Shown: in pieces, positions 52,238-62,228 of the stretch
Layout of the letters: each line of letters begins with the position of its first letter
Numbering within the stretch: the stretch's first letter is position 1
Source of the DNA: Glandiceps talaboti
Taxonomy: Eukaryota; Hemichordata; Enteropneusta; Spengelidae
DNA length: 64,000 nt
Direction: 5' to 3'
NCBI RefSeq assembly: GCF_964340395.1
Contig: NC_135550.1
Span: 22,080,176-22,144,175, forward strand
Notes under the pieces: generated by a model
The model's database searches: none
What the model was told of the DNA's origin: nothing
What the model saw: the letters and a program-made list of their open reading frames with translations, nothing else
Translations under genes and position numbers: made by a program

Positions 52238-53539
52238 ATTTACATCGCAATTACGAGGTCTCGTCTGACTAATTTGTTGATATATTGTGGGGCACTTTCA
52301 TTTTCGCAGGATTGTGCGCCATCTACAGTTGTTCAAAACACTGTCGCTTGATGGCGCCCTTTGGACAGGAGCTATTCAGCTGCCTATATTATATCTATAG
52401 CTTACAAGCAAGATTTTCCTAGTATGCCAAGTTACAAATGGGCAGAGAAAGTTATATATAATGATAAAAAAAGGTTTCTGAACATAAAATATTGGTATAT
52501 CACTGCAATTCTTCACCATAGAATTCAAAGCATGTCTATAGACTGGCAGGTTTTTGATACACTCCCCTGGCCTCGGACACTTAGACCGGGTAAATACTGT
52601 ACTGCATGCACTGTGCGGATTCTGATGGAATTGTGAGGATCGACAAGTAGTATTTAAGCTAGGAAAGTGGAAAATGCAGGCCTATGTCTGTAGTGTATGC
52701 TATTCAATTTTAAGACTATGAATAACATTACAGAATTTAATTTGCATACATATCTCCACTTCAATTTGATACCAAGTTGTTTGCATGAACAACTCAAAAG
52801 AAATCAAACACAGACATGTTTAAAGAAATATCTTTATTGGTGTACCATCACCTTGGTGTAGTGAACACGATGTGTACATTCATAACAAACCTTATCAAAA
52901 TTTGTGTCAAATTATTCAAATTTGTCTAAAAATCTCAGGTTTTAAACAGTGCTTTAATAATACTCTAATGACGTAAATGACAATTTGTTCTGGGATTGAA
53001 ATTCAAGGCAAGTGGTGATTTTATTAAAATGATTATCAGGTGAACATTGGTGTACATGTATGTCTTTTATTGCTATTATTCTCAATCCAAAATCCTGCAA
53101 AAAATTGAAAATTCAAAAGACAAAGCATTACAATCCTTCAACTGATATTAACTTGTCAACTTTGGAATTCCTACAGATGACTTCCACAACAATGTTTTGT
53201 TTTAATTTTGTTCCAAATATTCAAAATTTGACGCGTATAATTCTTCAGAAGCAACTATACATAAATTCATTGGAAAAAACTTAATGTACAGGAGTACAAC
53301 TGGCCACAATGTTCAATAGTTGTAAACAAACTACACTCCTAATGGCAAAAATTTGGTAGTTGCTTTCAAGAAAATTTTTGATTTTGTGAGTATGAATTTT
53401 CATTAGTAACTATGAACCAGTAGTCCATGAACATTCAATTTTGCAAACTACTCCAACTGTGCTATATTTGATTGGTACTTTTCTATATATGTCTTATGCA
53501 GGTCAACTTTATCAAGACTATGAAATGATTGATCGATTA

Positions 53540-53574
<35 letters not shown>

Positions 53575-55267
53575 ACAAAATATGATTCAAAATTCTGAAG
53601 AACATCCAATGCAGGAATTTCACTTGCAACACAACGATAACATTTCCTGAACTTTGACATGGCTTATTTTCATAACAATATTAAATTCTGATCACCAAAT
53701 CTGAATCAATTCTAAAAGCTTTAAGTTAATGTATAAACATACAACAATGTTTTTGATGATGAAAATAGCTGAATTCTAATTTTCACTTTTACTTCTTGCT
53801 GGAACTCATGACTAGAAAGTGTGACTACAAACGGTTCCTTTGGAAACAAGTTGGAGTTGTTGTTCCCCCAGTACTATCTCTGCTAAGTCTGCAGTACAAT
53901 TTGACAAAAAAGTTAAACATTCAAATGTTTGTACATAAATCAGTGTAATACATTATACAAGCTGTAATAATTCACTTTCCAAGTCCTTTATTCCGCCTAT
54001 TTCTACACCAGTAGAAGATACACAATCCTTACCAATATAACACTATCAACCATCTTCACATATCCTGCCTTTAAACTTCTACTGCACTCAAAAAACTGAG
54101 CTGCGTAATTGAAACATTTTTCACAAAACATACAATGGTATAATGTCATTCTTAAATCAATATTTAATCCATCTAGAGTTGCATTGCTAGAACATTTTGC
54201 ATGAAAATATAATTTTCCTATTCCTTGATCATACATTCTTCTATCACCCCATGAACAGTACAACAACAGCAAAAAGGAACAAATCACTTTGAAAGTAGCA
54301 TTATTTCAAATCACTAACAGTATACAAATATAGTTTTCCATTCATTTACATACATATATGCATTCTAATTTGTAATGCATGAAATTATCTCACTTATTAC
54401 ACTTTTAATACAATAAAGAAAATTATCTGAAATTAACAATAATAATAACGACAACACAAGACATTTGAGGACAAATTTTTCTACCAAAAAATCACTTTTC
54501 ACAAACTAATCATAATTATCAATACTGGAATTAATTTAATGATGGATAATAAATCAGCAGTTAATATTACTGATATCACATCTGACATTTGTAGAAATCA
54601 ATTATTTCGCAATCCTACAAAGTAGCAGTTCTAGTCTTACATATATTTTATATATATAGTTGTATATTGTCTTTTTTCTAACTAAAAATATACTATGCAT
54701 CCAAATCACTATGTAAATAATATAATAATAATATAATATGGTCTATTACAACCTAAGTTGGCAGTTGGCATGGTAATAATTCTGTTTTATTTGATTTGGG
54801 GAAATGAAAACACTAAACCAGTATTACAGATCAATGTCTATCAGAATGGCAGTTACAGACGTTCAGTAAATGAAGAGTGAAAATAATACACAGATGATTC
54901 TAACTTCAAATAGTGAAACTTAACACAACAAAACAGTAAGTAAATAGTCAGAATTCTAACTTCAAATAGTGAAACTTAACACAACACAACAAGGATTCAG
55001 TAAATGAAGAGTCAAGCTAAACAATAATTAGAACTTCAAATGGTGAAACTTAAACACAACAGAACAGTAAAATGTTCGTAAAAGAATACACAAGCATAAC
55101 ATGGTCATACCATATATACAAATCAAGTTTGTAGTGATTGAAATCTAAATGATGGCATTGATCTCTAGTCATTCTACATGATATCAATGATACAGAATTC
55201 AACTGAAACATATGTAAATTATCTCATTTACATAAAGTGAAATGACATCATTTTACAAAATAAGTCA
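52238..55267. other. Intergenic AT-rich region
   Basis: The DNA just above 52,237 should contain the SDR promoter and 5' UTR; mixed CpG is seen at 52,240-52,360. The rest is AT-rich with a GATT tetranucleotide run (53,528-53,572) and a tandem repeat at 54.9-55.07 kb. It probably includes the 3' UTR of the terminal exon at 55.3 kb. No other exon could be supported. Confidence 0.45.
54895..55075. repeat. Irregular tandem repeat
   Basis: ACTTCAAATAGTGAAACTTA recurs at about 54,903, 54,959 and 55,032 (the last as ...ATGGTG...), each followed by an ACACAACA run. CAGTAAATGAAGAGT recurs at 54,863 and 54,999. Confidence 0.85.
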
Positions 55268-55420
55268 TTATTCAGCATGAATATAACTTGTGATTTGTTT
55301 AGTCACTGGTTTATCCATAGGTGTTGGAGAGAAAGGGCTTTCTTTCCAATGTTGTATCATTTTATCTACCAGCTGAACAAACTTGATTTGATGTACTTCA
55401 CTTGGACATAGAGTTGTATA
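55268..55420 (-). CDS. Candidate terminal exon of unassigned gene or isoform
   Basis: After the acceptor TTATAAAG there is an in-phase frame of 50 codons, YTTLCPSEVHQIKFVQLVDK and onward, ending SYIHAE and TAA. The composition is protein-like, with Lys, Gln and hydrophobic residues in helix-type spacing. It starts in phase 0, so it could follow the phase-0 end of actin-related exon 56,917-56,818 as an alternative 3' end, or belong to another gene whose upstream exons I did not find. The function is unknown. Confidence 0.4.
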   Translation of the reverse strand, partial: YTTLCPSEVHQIKFVQLVDKMIQHWKESPFSPTPMDKPVTKQITSYIHAE

Positions 55421-55828
55421 CTTTATAATACAAGAAATATATCAATTTGATTCATTTTAATATCTTGAATCAAAGATGAAAACAAAACAAAATATGAATA
55501 TAACTACCAATACCATACAATATAGTTGGAACAACTAAGGGTGATATATTGGCAAGATTTACTGCAATCTAGTAAGCTACTTTCTAAATGGGCCATTTTT
55601 ACTTCTTCAAATGATCAACTGATTCTCTCTGTTTTTCTGTCACATTTCCTCCCTCATTCTTCCCCTGTTGTATGTTTCTTACCCTTAACCTGCATGTCTT
55701 TCCTCTAGTAACAGCCCTATCCTGCCCCACCCTCCCCTTACTCTTAATGTACTTTCTTTCTTCTATCCCATTTCTTTCATTCCCTATACACTATCTATCT
55801 AACTCCCCTCTGTCACCCTCACCCATGT

Positions 55829-56135
55829 CTTCACTGTGTTTTCCATTTACTGACATAGATGGCTCCCTGTGTTGCAGTCTTCCATGGTAATACACATCTA
55901 ACCCCACACTCTCCCCCCCCCCCCCAACCTGTCATCTTCATTGTGTTTCACCATTTCTGACATGGCTTGACTGGTCCTTGAGTTGCATAGTCTTCCCTGG
56001 TAATACACATCTGACCCCCACCTGCCCCTCCCTTCCATTCTTCCCTACACCTCAACACACTGTCTTTACTGTGTTTCCCATTTGCTGACACAGGCTGGTC
56101 CTCGAGTTGCATAATCTTCTCTGGTAATACACATG
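55829..56135 (-). repeat. Three tandem copies of the actin-related terminal coding segment
   Basis: Copy 1 is the coding end at 56,134-56,063, copy 2 at 56,012-55,937 and copy 3 at 55,895-55,829. All share TGTGTATTACCA, GGAAGA-type, AAATGG-type and AACACA words. Copy 2 still reads MCITREDYATQGP in the protein frame before its stop. Copy 3 has lost codons and stops early. The spacing is about 100-125 bp. Confidence 0.8.
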
Positions 56136-59100
56136 TGCTTGAATGCATTGAGACTGGATAGAATACAGGCCCCTAGATAGGCTGCATGGTATCGCTCAGC
56201 TGATGCATGTACCTTTGTGTAGGGAGATACACAAATAAACCAATTTTAATCATGTGGAAGTGTTGGATGAAAAGTCTAGAACTTTTTAATAATTTCAAAT
56301 ACTTGTCACTTCTACAGTGTATACATTCAATGTCACATCATAACCACAATTAGTAAGGCTGATATAACCACAATTAGTAAGGCTGATATATGCTATTGTT
56401 TCTGTCACTTTATGGCCATCATACCAGACTTACAATTTACTACCATTATATAAAATACAGTACCAGGGAAAAATAGAAGGAAATCTGTAAAACAAATAAA
56501 AGGTTTCGTCGTGGGAAATTCCCAAAAGTGTCTATTACATAATTTATATCCAGGAAATACAGTGGATGGAGAAATACCGGGAAGTAGGACAAGTACCAGT
56601 ATGAATATTACACTACATCTAATTATAACTAGTACACATTACATATACACTGTAACAGTGACCTTAATGTTCTACGGAGTACTCTACACTTCAGAACACC
56701 CTATCTTGTCATAATGTATAGTACTTCCTTTCTGTGTTTATAAAGTAAGACTGTGAAGTAAACCTTACCTGACCTGGGGAATAATTTAACCAGTTCTAAT
56801 ATTATATCAAACCTTACCTGTATGACCAGTGACTTGGGGAATAATTGGACAAGTTCTAATTGTAATCTTTCAGCAAATCCTGGTGTCATTGTCACCCCAC
56901 CACTTAGGTAGATACTCCTGTCAGTAACAAATTCATATCATTACATTCACAAACAATTTAATCACAATATTATATAACTTTAATCTAACATCTCTAGACA
57001 GCTTCTTCAAATCTCAAATTTATCTGATTTAAATCAAAAAGTTTTATTCACAAATATAGTCATACACCATCATTTGTACATTTTGATTTTGTATTGCTGT
57101 TCTTCTCTATTTTCAAAAATACTCTTTTTAGATAATAATTTCAAAGTAAAGTTAGACAGAAAAACAAACAGACAGACAGACAGACATGCACACACATAAA
57201 GAAGTGTTTATTACATGACATTCTAAATGTTGTTTATGTCAGTGAGGGTTGTCCCTAAAATTGACAGATTATAATTATTTTCAATCATGTTTCCATAGCA
57301 ACTTAATGTAATTGAATTTGGAGTAATCATTATCTTTATATCTCCTTTCCTTTTTAAAGTGAGAATATCAACTGAATTACACTAAATACATGGTATTGTT
57401 TATAAACATCAAGCAAAATAGTGTTGCTAACGGAAAAAGTGTTTATTTTAGCAGAGTTAGATCGATTTTCATTGTTTAAAATGGGTAGTGATGACATATT
57501 TGCTAAACTTGGTATTTGTATGAGTTGTAATGCAGTACATATCAAAACTGTTCATAGATGCAAATAAAGTAAAAAGTGAAAAATCATTTCAGATGTGACA
57601 ACATAGTTTAGATAACAGCATAATAGATATCCTACCTGCACATTTGTCTTCTGACATCAATACTACATGTCTGAATTGCTTTGTGGATAAGTTTATGTAT
57701 GCCTGGGTTATCAACACCCCACATCTCAGGGTTAAACAGTCCTTCACAACAACGGAAACGGGCACTTGAAAACCTCATATTCCTGGAAAGAGAATGACAG
57801 AAAAGTTGAAAATTGAAAATATTACTCTGTATTGTATGTTGTTATTCTCATGTTTTCATAGAGTCTAAATGATTACAAACCATAATTTTGCAGTCCTTTC
57901 GTAATATTTCCTGGACACAGTATCTTTACAGCAATTTGGATAAAATAATCCTGACTTAAATTTGTGTCATAATACGTACTTAGTACCATCAGGTAATTCA
58001 TAAGGTTCTAGGTCCACATCAGCTGTAAACAATCCAGCATCCTGTGAACACTGTGTCATCTCAGCATTGAAGTCTTCAGCCACATAACACACCTGTGATG
58101 AGTGAAATACTTTATTATATTTTACATTGAAATTAGGTGGGTAGAAAAACAACATTAGCAACACACAAAATAGATATAACAACATTAGCAACACAAAAAA
58201 TGAATTAAATGTAGAAGATTAGAGCTAATGGTCGATATACTAGTACATCACTGACATACTGTTTTGACAATACTACTTTTCATATTAATAATATCAATTA
58301 CTGTTATCATTTTAGCTTTCTAGGTTTATCACAGTGTACATGTAGACAAATCATTGATAGGAGCTATACATGATGTAGTCTGGATGCCAACATCTAACTA
58401 GTCAGTGGAGGTGTAAATTGTAACGTATAGGCACGAGGCTATATATGATGCATTTTAAACTTGCTATCTACTTTACTAGTATTAGTACATATAAACCAGT
58501 GATTACTTGCAACGGTTTGTGTGCACATACTAGTGGTATTAGCTTTGAGGTGTAATACTGAAAATGTTACTGCAAACCTGCATGCAAATCATATGCAAAT
58601 GAGGGCATGATTCTTTCTTTCAGATGAAATTGCATGATCACACAGTATAATTTTTATTGGAAATTTGTTGTTTCAGATAAAAATATCAAATAATAACACA
58701 ACCCCTTTGCTGAGGTAAGACTGGGAATTGTTGTAATAATGTTAATTACAAACCTTTTCCTTCAAGAACCTTGGAATAAATGTTTCTACCTCTGTGGAAT
58801 ACCTGAAATAAAATAAAGACAGAAAAAAGGTAAATAAACACTCACACTCACACACACTAAAAACATCAAAAACATACACAATTTGACAACTGTAAGGTTT
58901 TTCTCAAGGAAGTTACTGTTTATGTAACAAAATTTCATTTGTAGCCATGAACCTGAGTCCATGAACATTCATTTATGTAATCAACATAAAGTTCTTCAAC
59001 AAAGCTGTAGCAAGAAAGCTAGCCCAGAAACTTGTCAGGATCTTACTATCTCATGCCAAGTGTACATTGGTTAAGAAAGTTTGAGGTGGTCAGACCAGGA

Positions 59101-59706
59101 TAAGTCTCTAGGTTACAAGAAAGCAGACTCATAACAGTCTGTCCATGGTTTTGAATCTCTTCACCTTCAGAGATCTTGAGATTCAAAGCCTCGGATAGTC
59201 TCTAGACTAACTTCTCAGAGTCCTATGTACTACCACTCATTCTTTTCCATTCATACTAAATTGCTCCATGCTATGCTGGTATTACATGCACTTGTCAGCT
59301 AGCTGAGAGTACTCACACAGTGACTTGTACATAACATGAACACTTTCACACAATGTCTCTGTCACAGTTATATATAAACAAATAGTTAGTAGAAGACTGA
59401 ATGTATTACAATATGGAAATGTTATTAAATTCCTTCATTGTAATTTATATTCATATACTCTCAGTATGTTAGTTATATCATTTTGTAACTTATAGCTTGG
59501 TACTCGTAACTTTGATATCAATATTCTCAGAGTAATTCAATAATGCACTTTCGTAGCTTACTTATAACTTTTGTATCCAGACTCTGTGAGTAGTCTGTTC
59601 AAGTGATCTGATCCTTCTTTGCCTCCATAGAACAGTCTACTAACACCACCTTCCAGTATAAAACCATCTACAACTGGTACAACATTGATGTGCTCTCCTA
59701 CATCCA
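56066..59706 (-). CDS. Divergent actin-related protein, C-terminal half (partial)
   Basis: Six exons join in frame: 59,706-59,562; 58,802-58,754; 58,092-57,980; 57,782-57,636; 56,917-56,818; 56,212-56,066. They cover actin from about residue 154 to the C-terminus. Matches in order are the second phosphate-loop strand (DVGEHINVVPVVDG), subdomain 4 (GGKEGSDHLNRLLTE), KEKVCYVAEDFNAEM, YELPDGT, RFRCCEGLFNPEMWG, IDVRRQM, the adenine-loop YLSGGVTMTPGFAERLQ, and the C-terminal CITREDYATRGP. Relative to actin the phosphate loop is one residue shorter, Asp157 is Glu and the hydrolysis-linked His161 is absent, so ATP turnover may be impaired. The subfamily (Arp number) is unclear; it looks closer to actin/Arp1 than to Arp5-9. 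The 5' exons are missing from the window, beyond the DIRS insertion. Confidence 0.85.
56768..56830 (-). repeat. Duplicated exon end and donor in the actin-related gene
   Basis: The 3' end of exon 56,917-56,818 (TTAGAACTTGTCCAATTATT, then CCCCAAG and GTAAGG) is repeated at about 56,812-56,763 as TTAGAACTGGTTAAATTATT, CCCCAGG and GTAAGG. The frame stays open through the first donor to the second. Confidence 0.75.
58582..58600. promoter_or_regulatory. Twin POU octamer in intron
   Basis: Two perfect ATGCAAAT octamers in the same orientation lie at 58,582-58,589 and 58,593-58,600, three bases apart. This is a spacing that could seat two POU factors. They are intronic in the actin-related gene. 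Confidence 0.4.
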
Positions 59707-59764
59707 CTGTAAATCAAACAGAATGAAGGATTTGTCATTTTAACGTCATGGTTTTATTAAAATG

Positions 59765-60080
59765 TCCATCATCTTGACCTATGACATTATTACCCTGACC
59801 CTTGTATGACATGATCACTGACCCCAATATGACCTTTGACATCATCACATCCCATACCCATATATAACCTATGACATCATCCCATTCCTGACCCTAATAT
59901 GACTATGACATCATCTCATTCCAGACCCTAATATGACACATGACATTATATCATCCCTGACCCCTTCATGACATGACATCTTTCCAACCCTGACCCTGAT
60001 GTGACCCATGACCTCTCCTCATCTTTGACCTCTACTATCCCTGATCCTACCATAGCCTATGACATCATCCAACCACTTAT
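59765..60080. repeat. Degenerate TGACC-rich tandem repeat
   Basis: About ten loose copies of a 30-bp theme, CTGACCCTAATATGACC plus TATGACATCATCC-type sequence, in the intron just upstream of the first visible actin-related exon. It includes one TGACCTTTGAC (a DR1-type nuclear-receptor word) and several TGACATCATC words. Confidence 0.8.
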
Positions 60081-60454
60081 CCCTTCAAGACCCATGAGAA
60101 CTATAGCATAACACACTTATAACTGCAATCTGAAAGTAATTATCATCAATATTTCCATGAATACCAGTAATTATCAAACCAAGGACTATTTGTTTATTTT
60201 TAAGTTTGCATTTATCTAGGCCAAACATAACATAAATTTAGACAACATATTTTTCTGCATGATTGCATTCACAAATACCAGTAAGTTATTGAAATATTAT
60301 ATTTCAATAAGTCACAATGTCAATTACCTGAACAAATCTATACATGTATCATTGATAATGTGATGTAATTAAATACAGCATATAAAGTAGCAAACTAACA
60401 CACAGTCTGGAATATATGTAATACCATTCAGTAAACTACTTTGACATGCAAAAT

Positions 60455-60534
60455 AATTGGAGATTTCATAAGCACACTGAAGGTGTGTGAAATGGAATCC
60501 TAATTCCATGAATAAAACCGAGTTAAGATATAAC
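60455..60534. repeat. Outer arm of the 80-bp inverted repeat (right terminal repeat end)
   Basis: It is identical in reverse complement to 60,936-61,015. It begins AATTGGAGATTTCATAAGC and ends GAGTTAAGATATAAC, and the adjoining ATATGCAT is also shared with the left-end-like word at 61,040-61,052. Confidence 0.9.
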
Positions 60535-60684
60535 ATATGCATTTCTCCAGAAATGACAAGAGCGCCCTCTATCATCAGCCATTCAAAATAACAACTGCAC
60601 ATGCTCAGTAGCTCTCATCCTTCGACAAAATGATGCACCAACAAGAATACAGTTGAAATTAACTTTAAATTCTTCTTTTTTATT

Positions 60685-60712
60685 AAGATTCCTTTTTTTT
60701 TTTTTTTTTTCA
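60685..60712. repeat. Poly-T run
   Basis: About 20 T (A on the minus strand) lie inside the right terminal repeat region of the DIRS element. It could serve as an A-rich tract of its RNA. Confidence 0.7.
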
Positions 60713-60935
60713 ATCAGAGGTATAAAACTTTGTAACTAGTAACACCAAAGCAAACAAGTCCTGCCAAGCAAACGCAGTCCTGCAACAGTCTTCTGAAACT
60801 TGAAAACTTCTTATTCCAACAGTGTACTCAAAATCTGGAAGGAATAAACCACAATAGTTCAGTGTAATATATATATATACCTGAAGGTTATTGGATAAAC
60901 TACACATCTCACCCTGGGCGGGACGGGTGGGAACT

Positions 60936-61053
60936 GTTATATCTTAACTCGGTTTTATTCATGGAATTAGGATTCCATTTCACACACCTTCAGTGTGCTT
61001 ATGAAATCTCCAATTCCATTTCACAAAACCTCGTTAAGATATAACATATGCAT
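60936..61053. repeat. DIRS internal complementary region
   Basis: The first 80 bp are the complement of the outer 3' end of the element. The remaining 38 bp (CATTTCACAAAACCTCGTTA and on to ATATGCATG) should match the first bases of the left terminal repeat, which lies outside the window. Confidence 0.75.
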
Positions 61054-61070
61054 GTTTAAAGCTACACTTA

Positions 61071-62228
61071 CTATTTGCAAACGGTCAAGACAGCCTTGGT
61101 GAAAGCTGCTGTTTGTGCGTTTGAACCTTTTGCCTGCGATTCCCTCAAGTAGAACCTTCTAAATGTAGATGATTTTGACCAGTTTGCTCTAGAAAGGATA
61201 TCATTCATTGAAACCCCTTGACCTTTGGCCTTTGATGTAGAAGCAGATCTAGTTGAGTGAGCCTTGAAGATACCTGTATCAATTCCTGCTCTATTCATAA
61301 CAGTTTTTAGCCACCTTGCTAGTGTACTACATGACACTGGTTTATGTGGTCTGACATGACTTAAAAACAGCTGTTCTCTGTTGATTCCATCAGATATCTG
61401 ACGCCATGTTTTGGTTCTGTCAAGGTATGTCTTCAGACATGAAATTACGCAAAGTGACTTAATGCGAGGATAGCTAGTAAATGTAATTTGACCCAAAGGG
61501 GTACTACGGTTTGATTTAGTAAACATGTAATGTGATGACTTTGTGAGCTTTGCCAGATTGAATGTTATGGTGTCGCCTGAATCAACCATATTTGACACTT
61601 GTAAGTTTTTGAGTTCTGATTGTCTTCCTGCACTGGTCAAGGCCATAAGCATGCAAAGTTTCAGTGACAGGTCCTTCATGTTTAGTTTTGGGTTCCCACC
61701 CACTTTCAAATATTTGAGAACCTGATCCACATCCCAAGTACCTGAATATCTAGGTTGAGGTGGTCTTTGATTAAATACAGCTTGCAGCATAGTTTTGACT
61801 TTTGGGTGTTGTCCAACCCTGAAACCATCAATAGATGGGTGAAATGCTGATAAGGTTGATCTGTAAGTATTTATGGATCTATACTCGTATCCCTCACTGA
61901 ACAGGTAAGTTAGGAAATTCAGGATATCCCCCAAAGAGGCCTGAAATGGATTAATTTGTTGTCTACTACTCCAGCTACTCCATTTTCTCCAGGAGGAGTT
62001 ATAAGATGTTGATGTTCCATGACGCCATGCATTTGACATAAGCTTGGCAGTTTCTTCCGAAATTCCCTCTGAAGTGAGGGATTTCCGGAAACCTTCCAAG
62101 CCGCTAATTTCAGTGTTCCGGTCTTTAATAGCGGATGGACTAGCTGGAGTGGTGACACCAAGAGTTTGGGGAACCCTGGTAGGAGAATTGGGAGTTCGAT
62201 GGACATTTCCACTATCAAGGGAAACCAT
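61071..62228 (-). CDS. DIRS tyrosine recombinase (YR)
   Basis: 385 aa counted from the ATG at 62,228. The N-terminal SAM-like/core-binding part is about residues 40-160 (EGFRKSLTSEGISEETAKLM, SYNSSWRKWSSW). The catalytic part is about 165-365. Catalytic residues visible are Arg202 (SAGRQSEL), His324 and Arg327 (AHSTRSAS), Trp350 in the usual His/Trp place, and nucleophile Tyr360 (FRRFYLRE). In DIRS elements this enzyme integrates the circular DNA copy without a target duplication. It overlaps the end of the RT/RNase H frame by 310 bp in another frame. The recombinase frame stays open far upstream by chance, so initiation may be at 62,228 or by recoding. No inactivating change was seen. Confidence 0.9.
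   Translation of the reverse strand: MVSLDSGNVHRTPNSPTRVPQTLGVTTPASPSAIKDRNTEISGLEGFRKSLTSEGISEETAKLMSNAWRHGTSTSYNSSWRKWSSWSSRQQINPFQASLGDILNFLTYLFSEGYEYRSINTYRSTLSAFHPSIDGFRVGQHPKVKTMLQAVFNQRPPQPRYSGTWDVDQVLKYLKVGGNPKLNMKDLSLKLCMLMALTSAGRQSELKNLQVSNMVDSGDTITFNLAKLTKSSHYMFTKSNRSTPLGQITFTSYPRIKSLCVISCLKTYLDRTKTWRQISDGINREQLFLSHVRPHKPVSCSTLARWLKTVMNRAGIDTGIFKAHSTRSASTSKAKGQGVSMNDILSRANWSKSSTFRRFYLRESQAKGSNAQTAAFTKAVLTVCK

Noticed and set aside
54003-54287. 94-codon minus-strand frame with hydrophobic start
   Set aside because: Low-complexity AT-rich codons, no acceptor/donor fit and no neighbouring exons.
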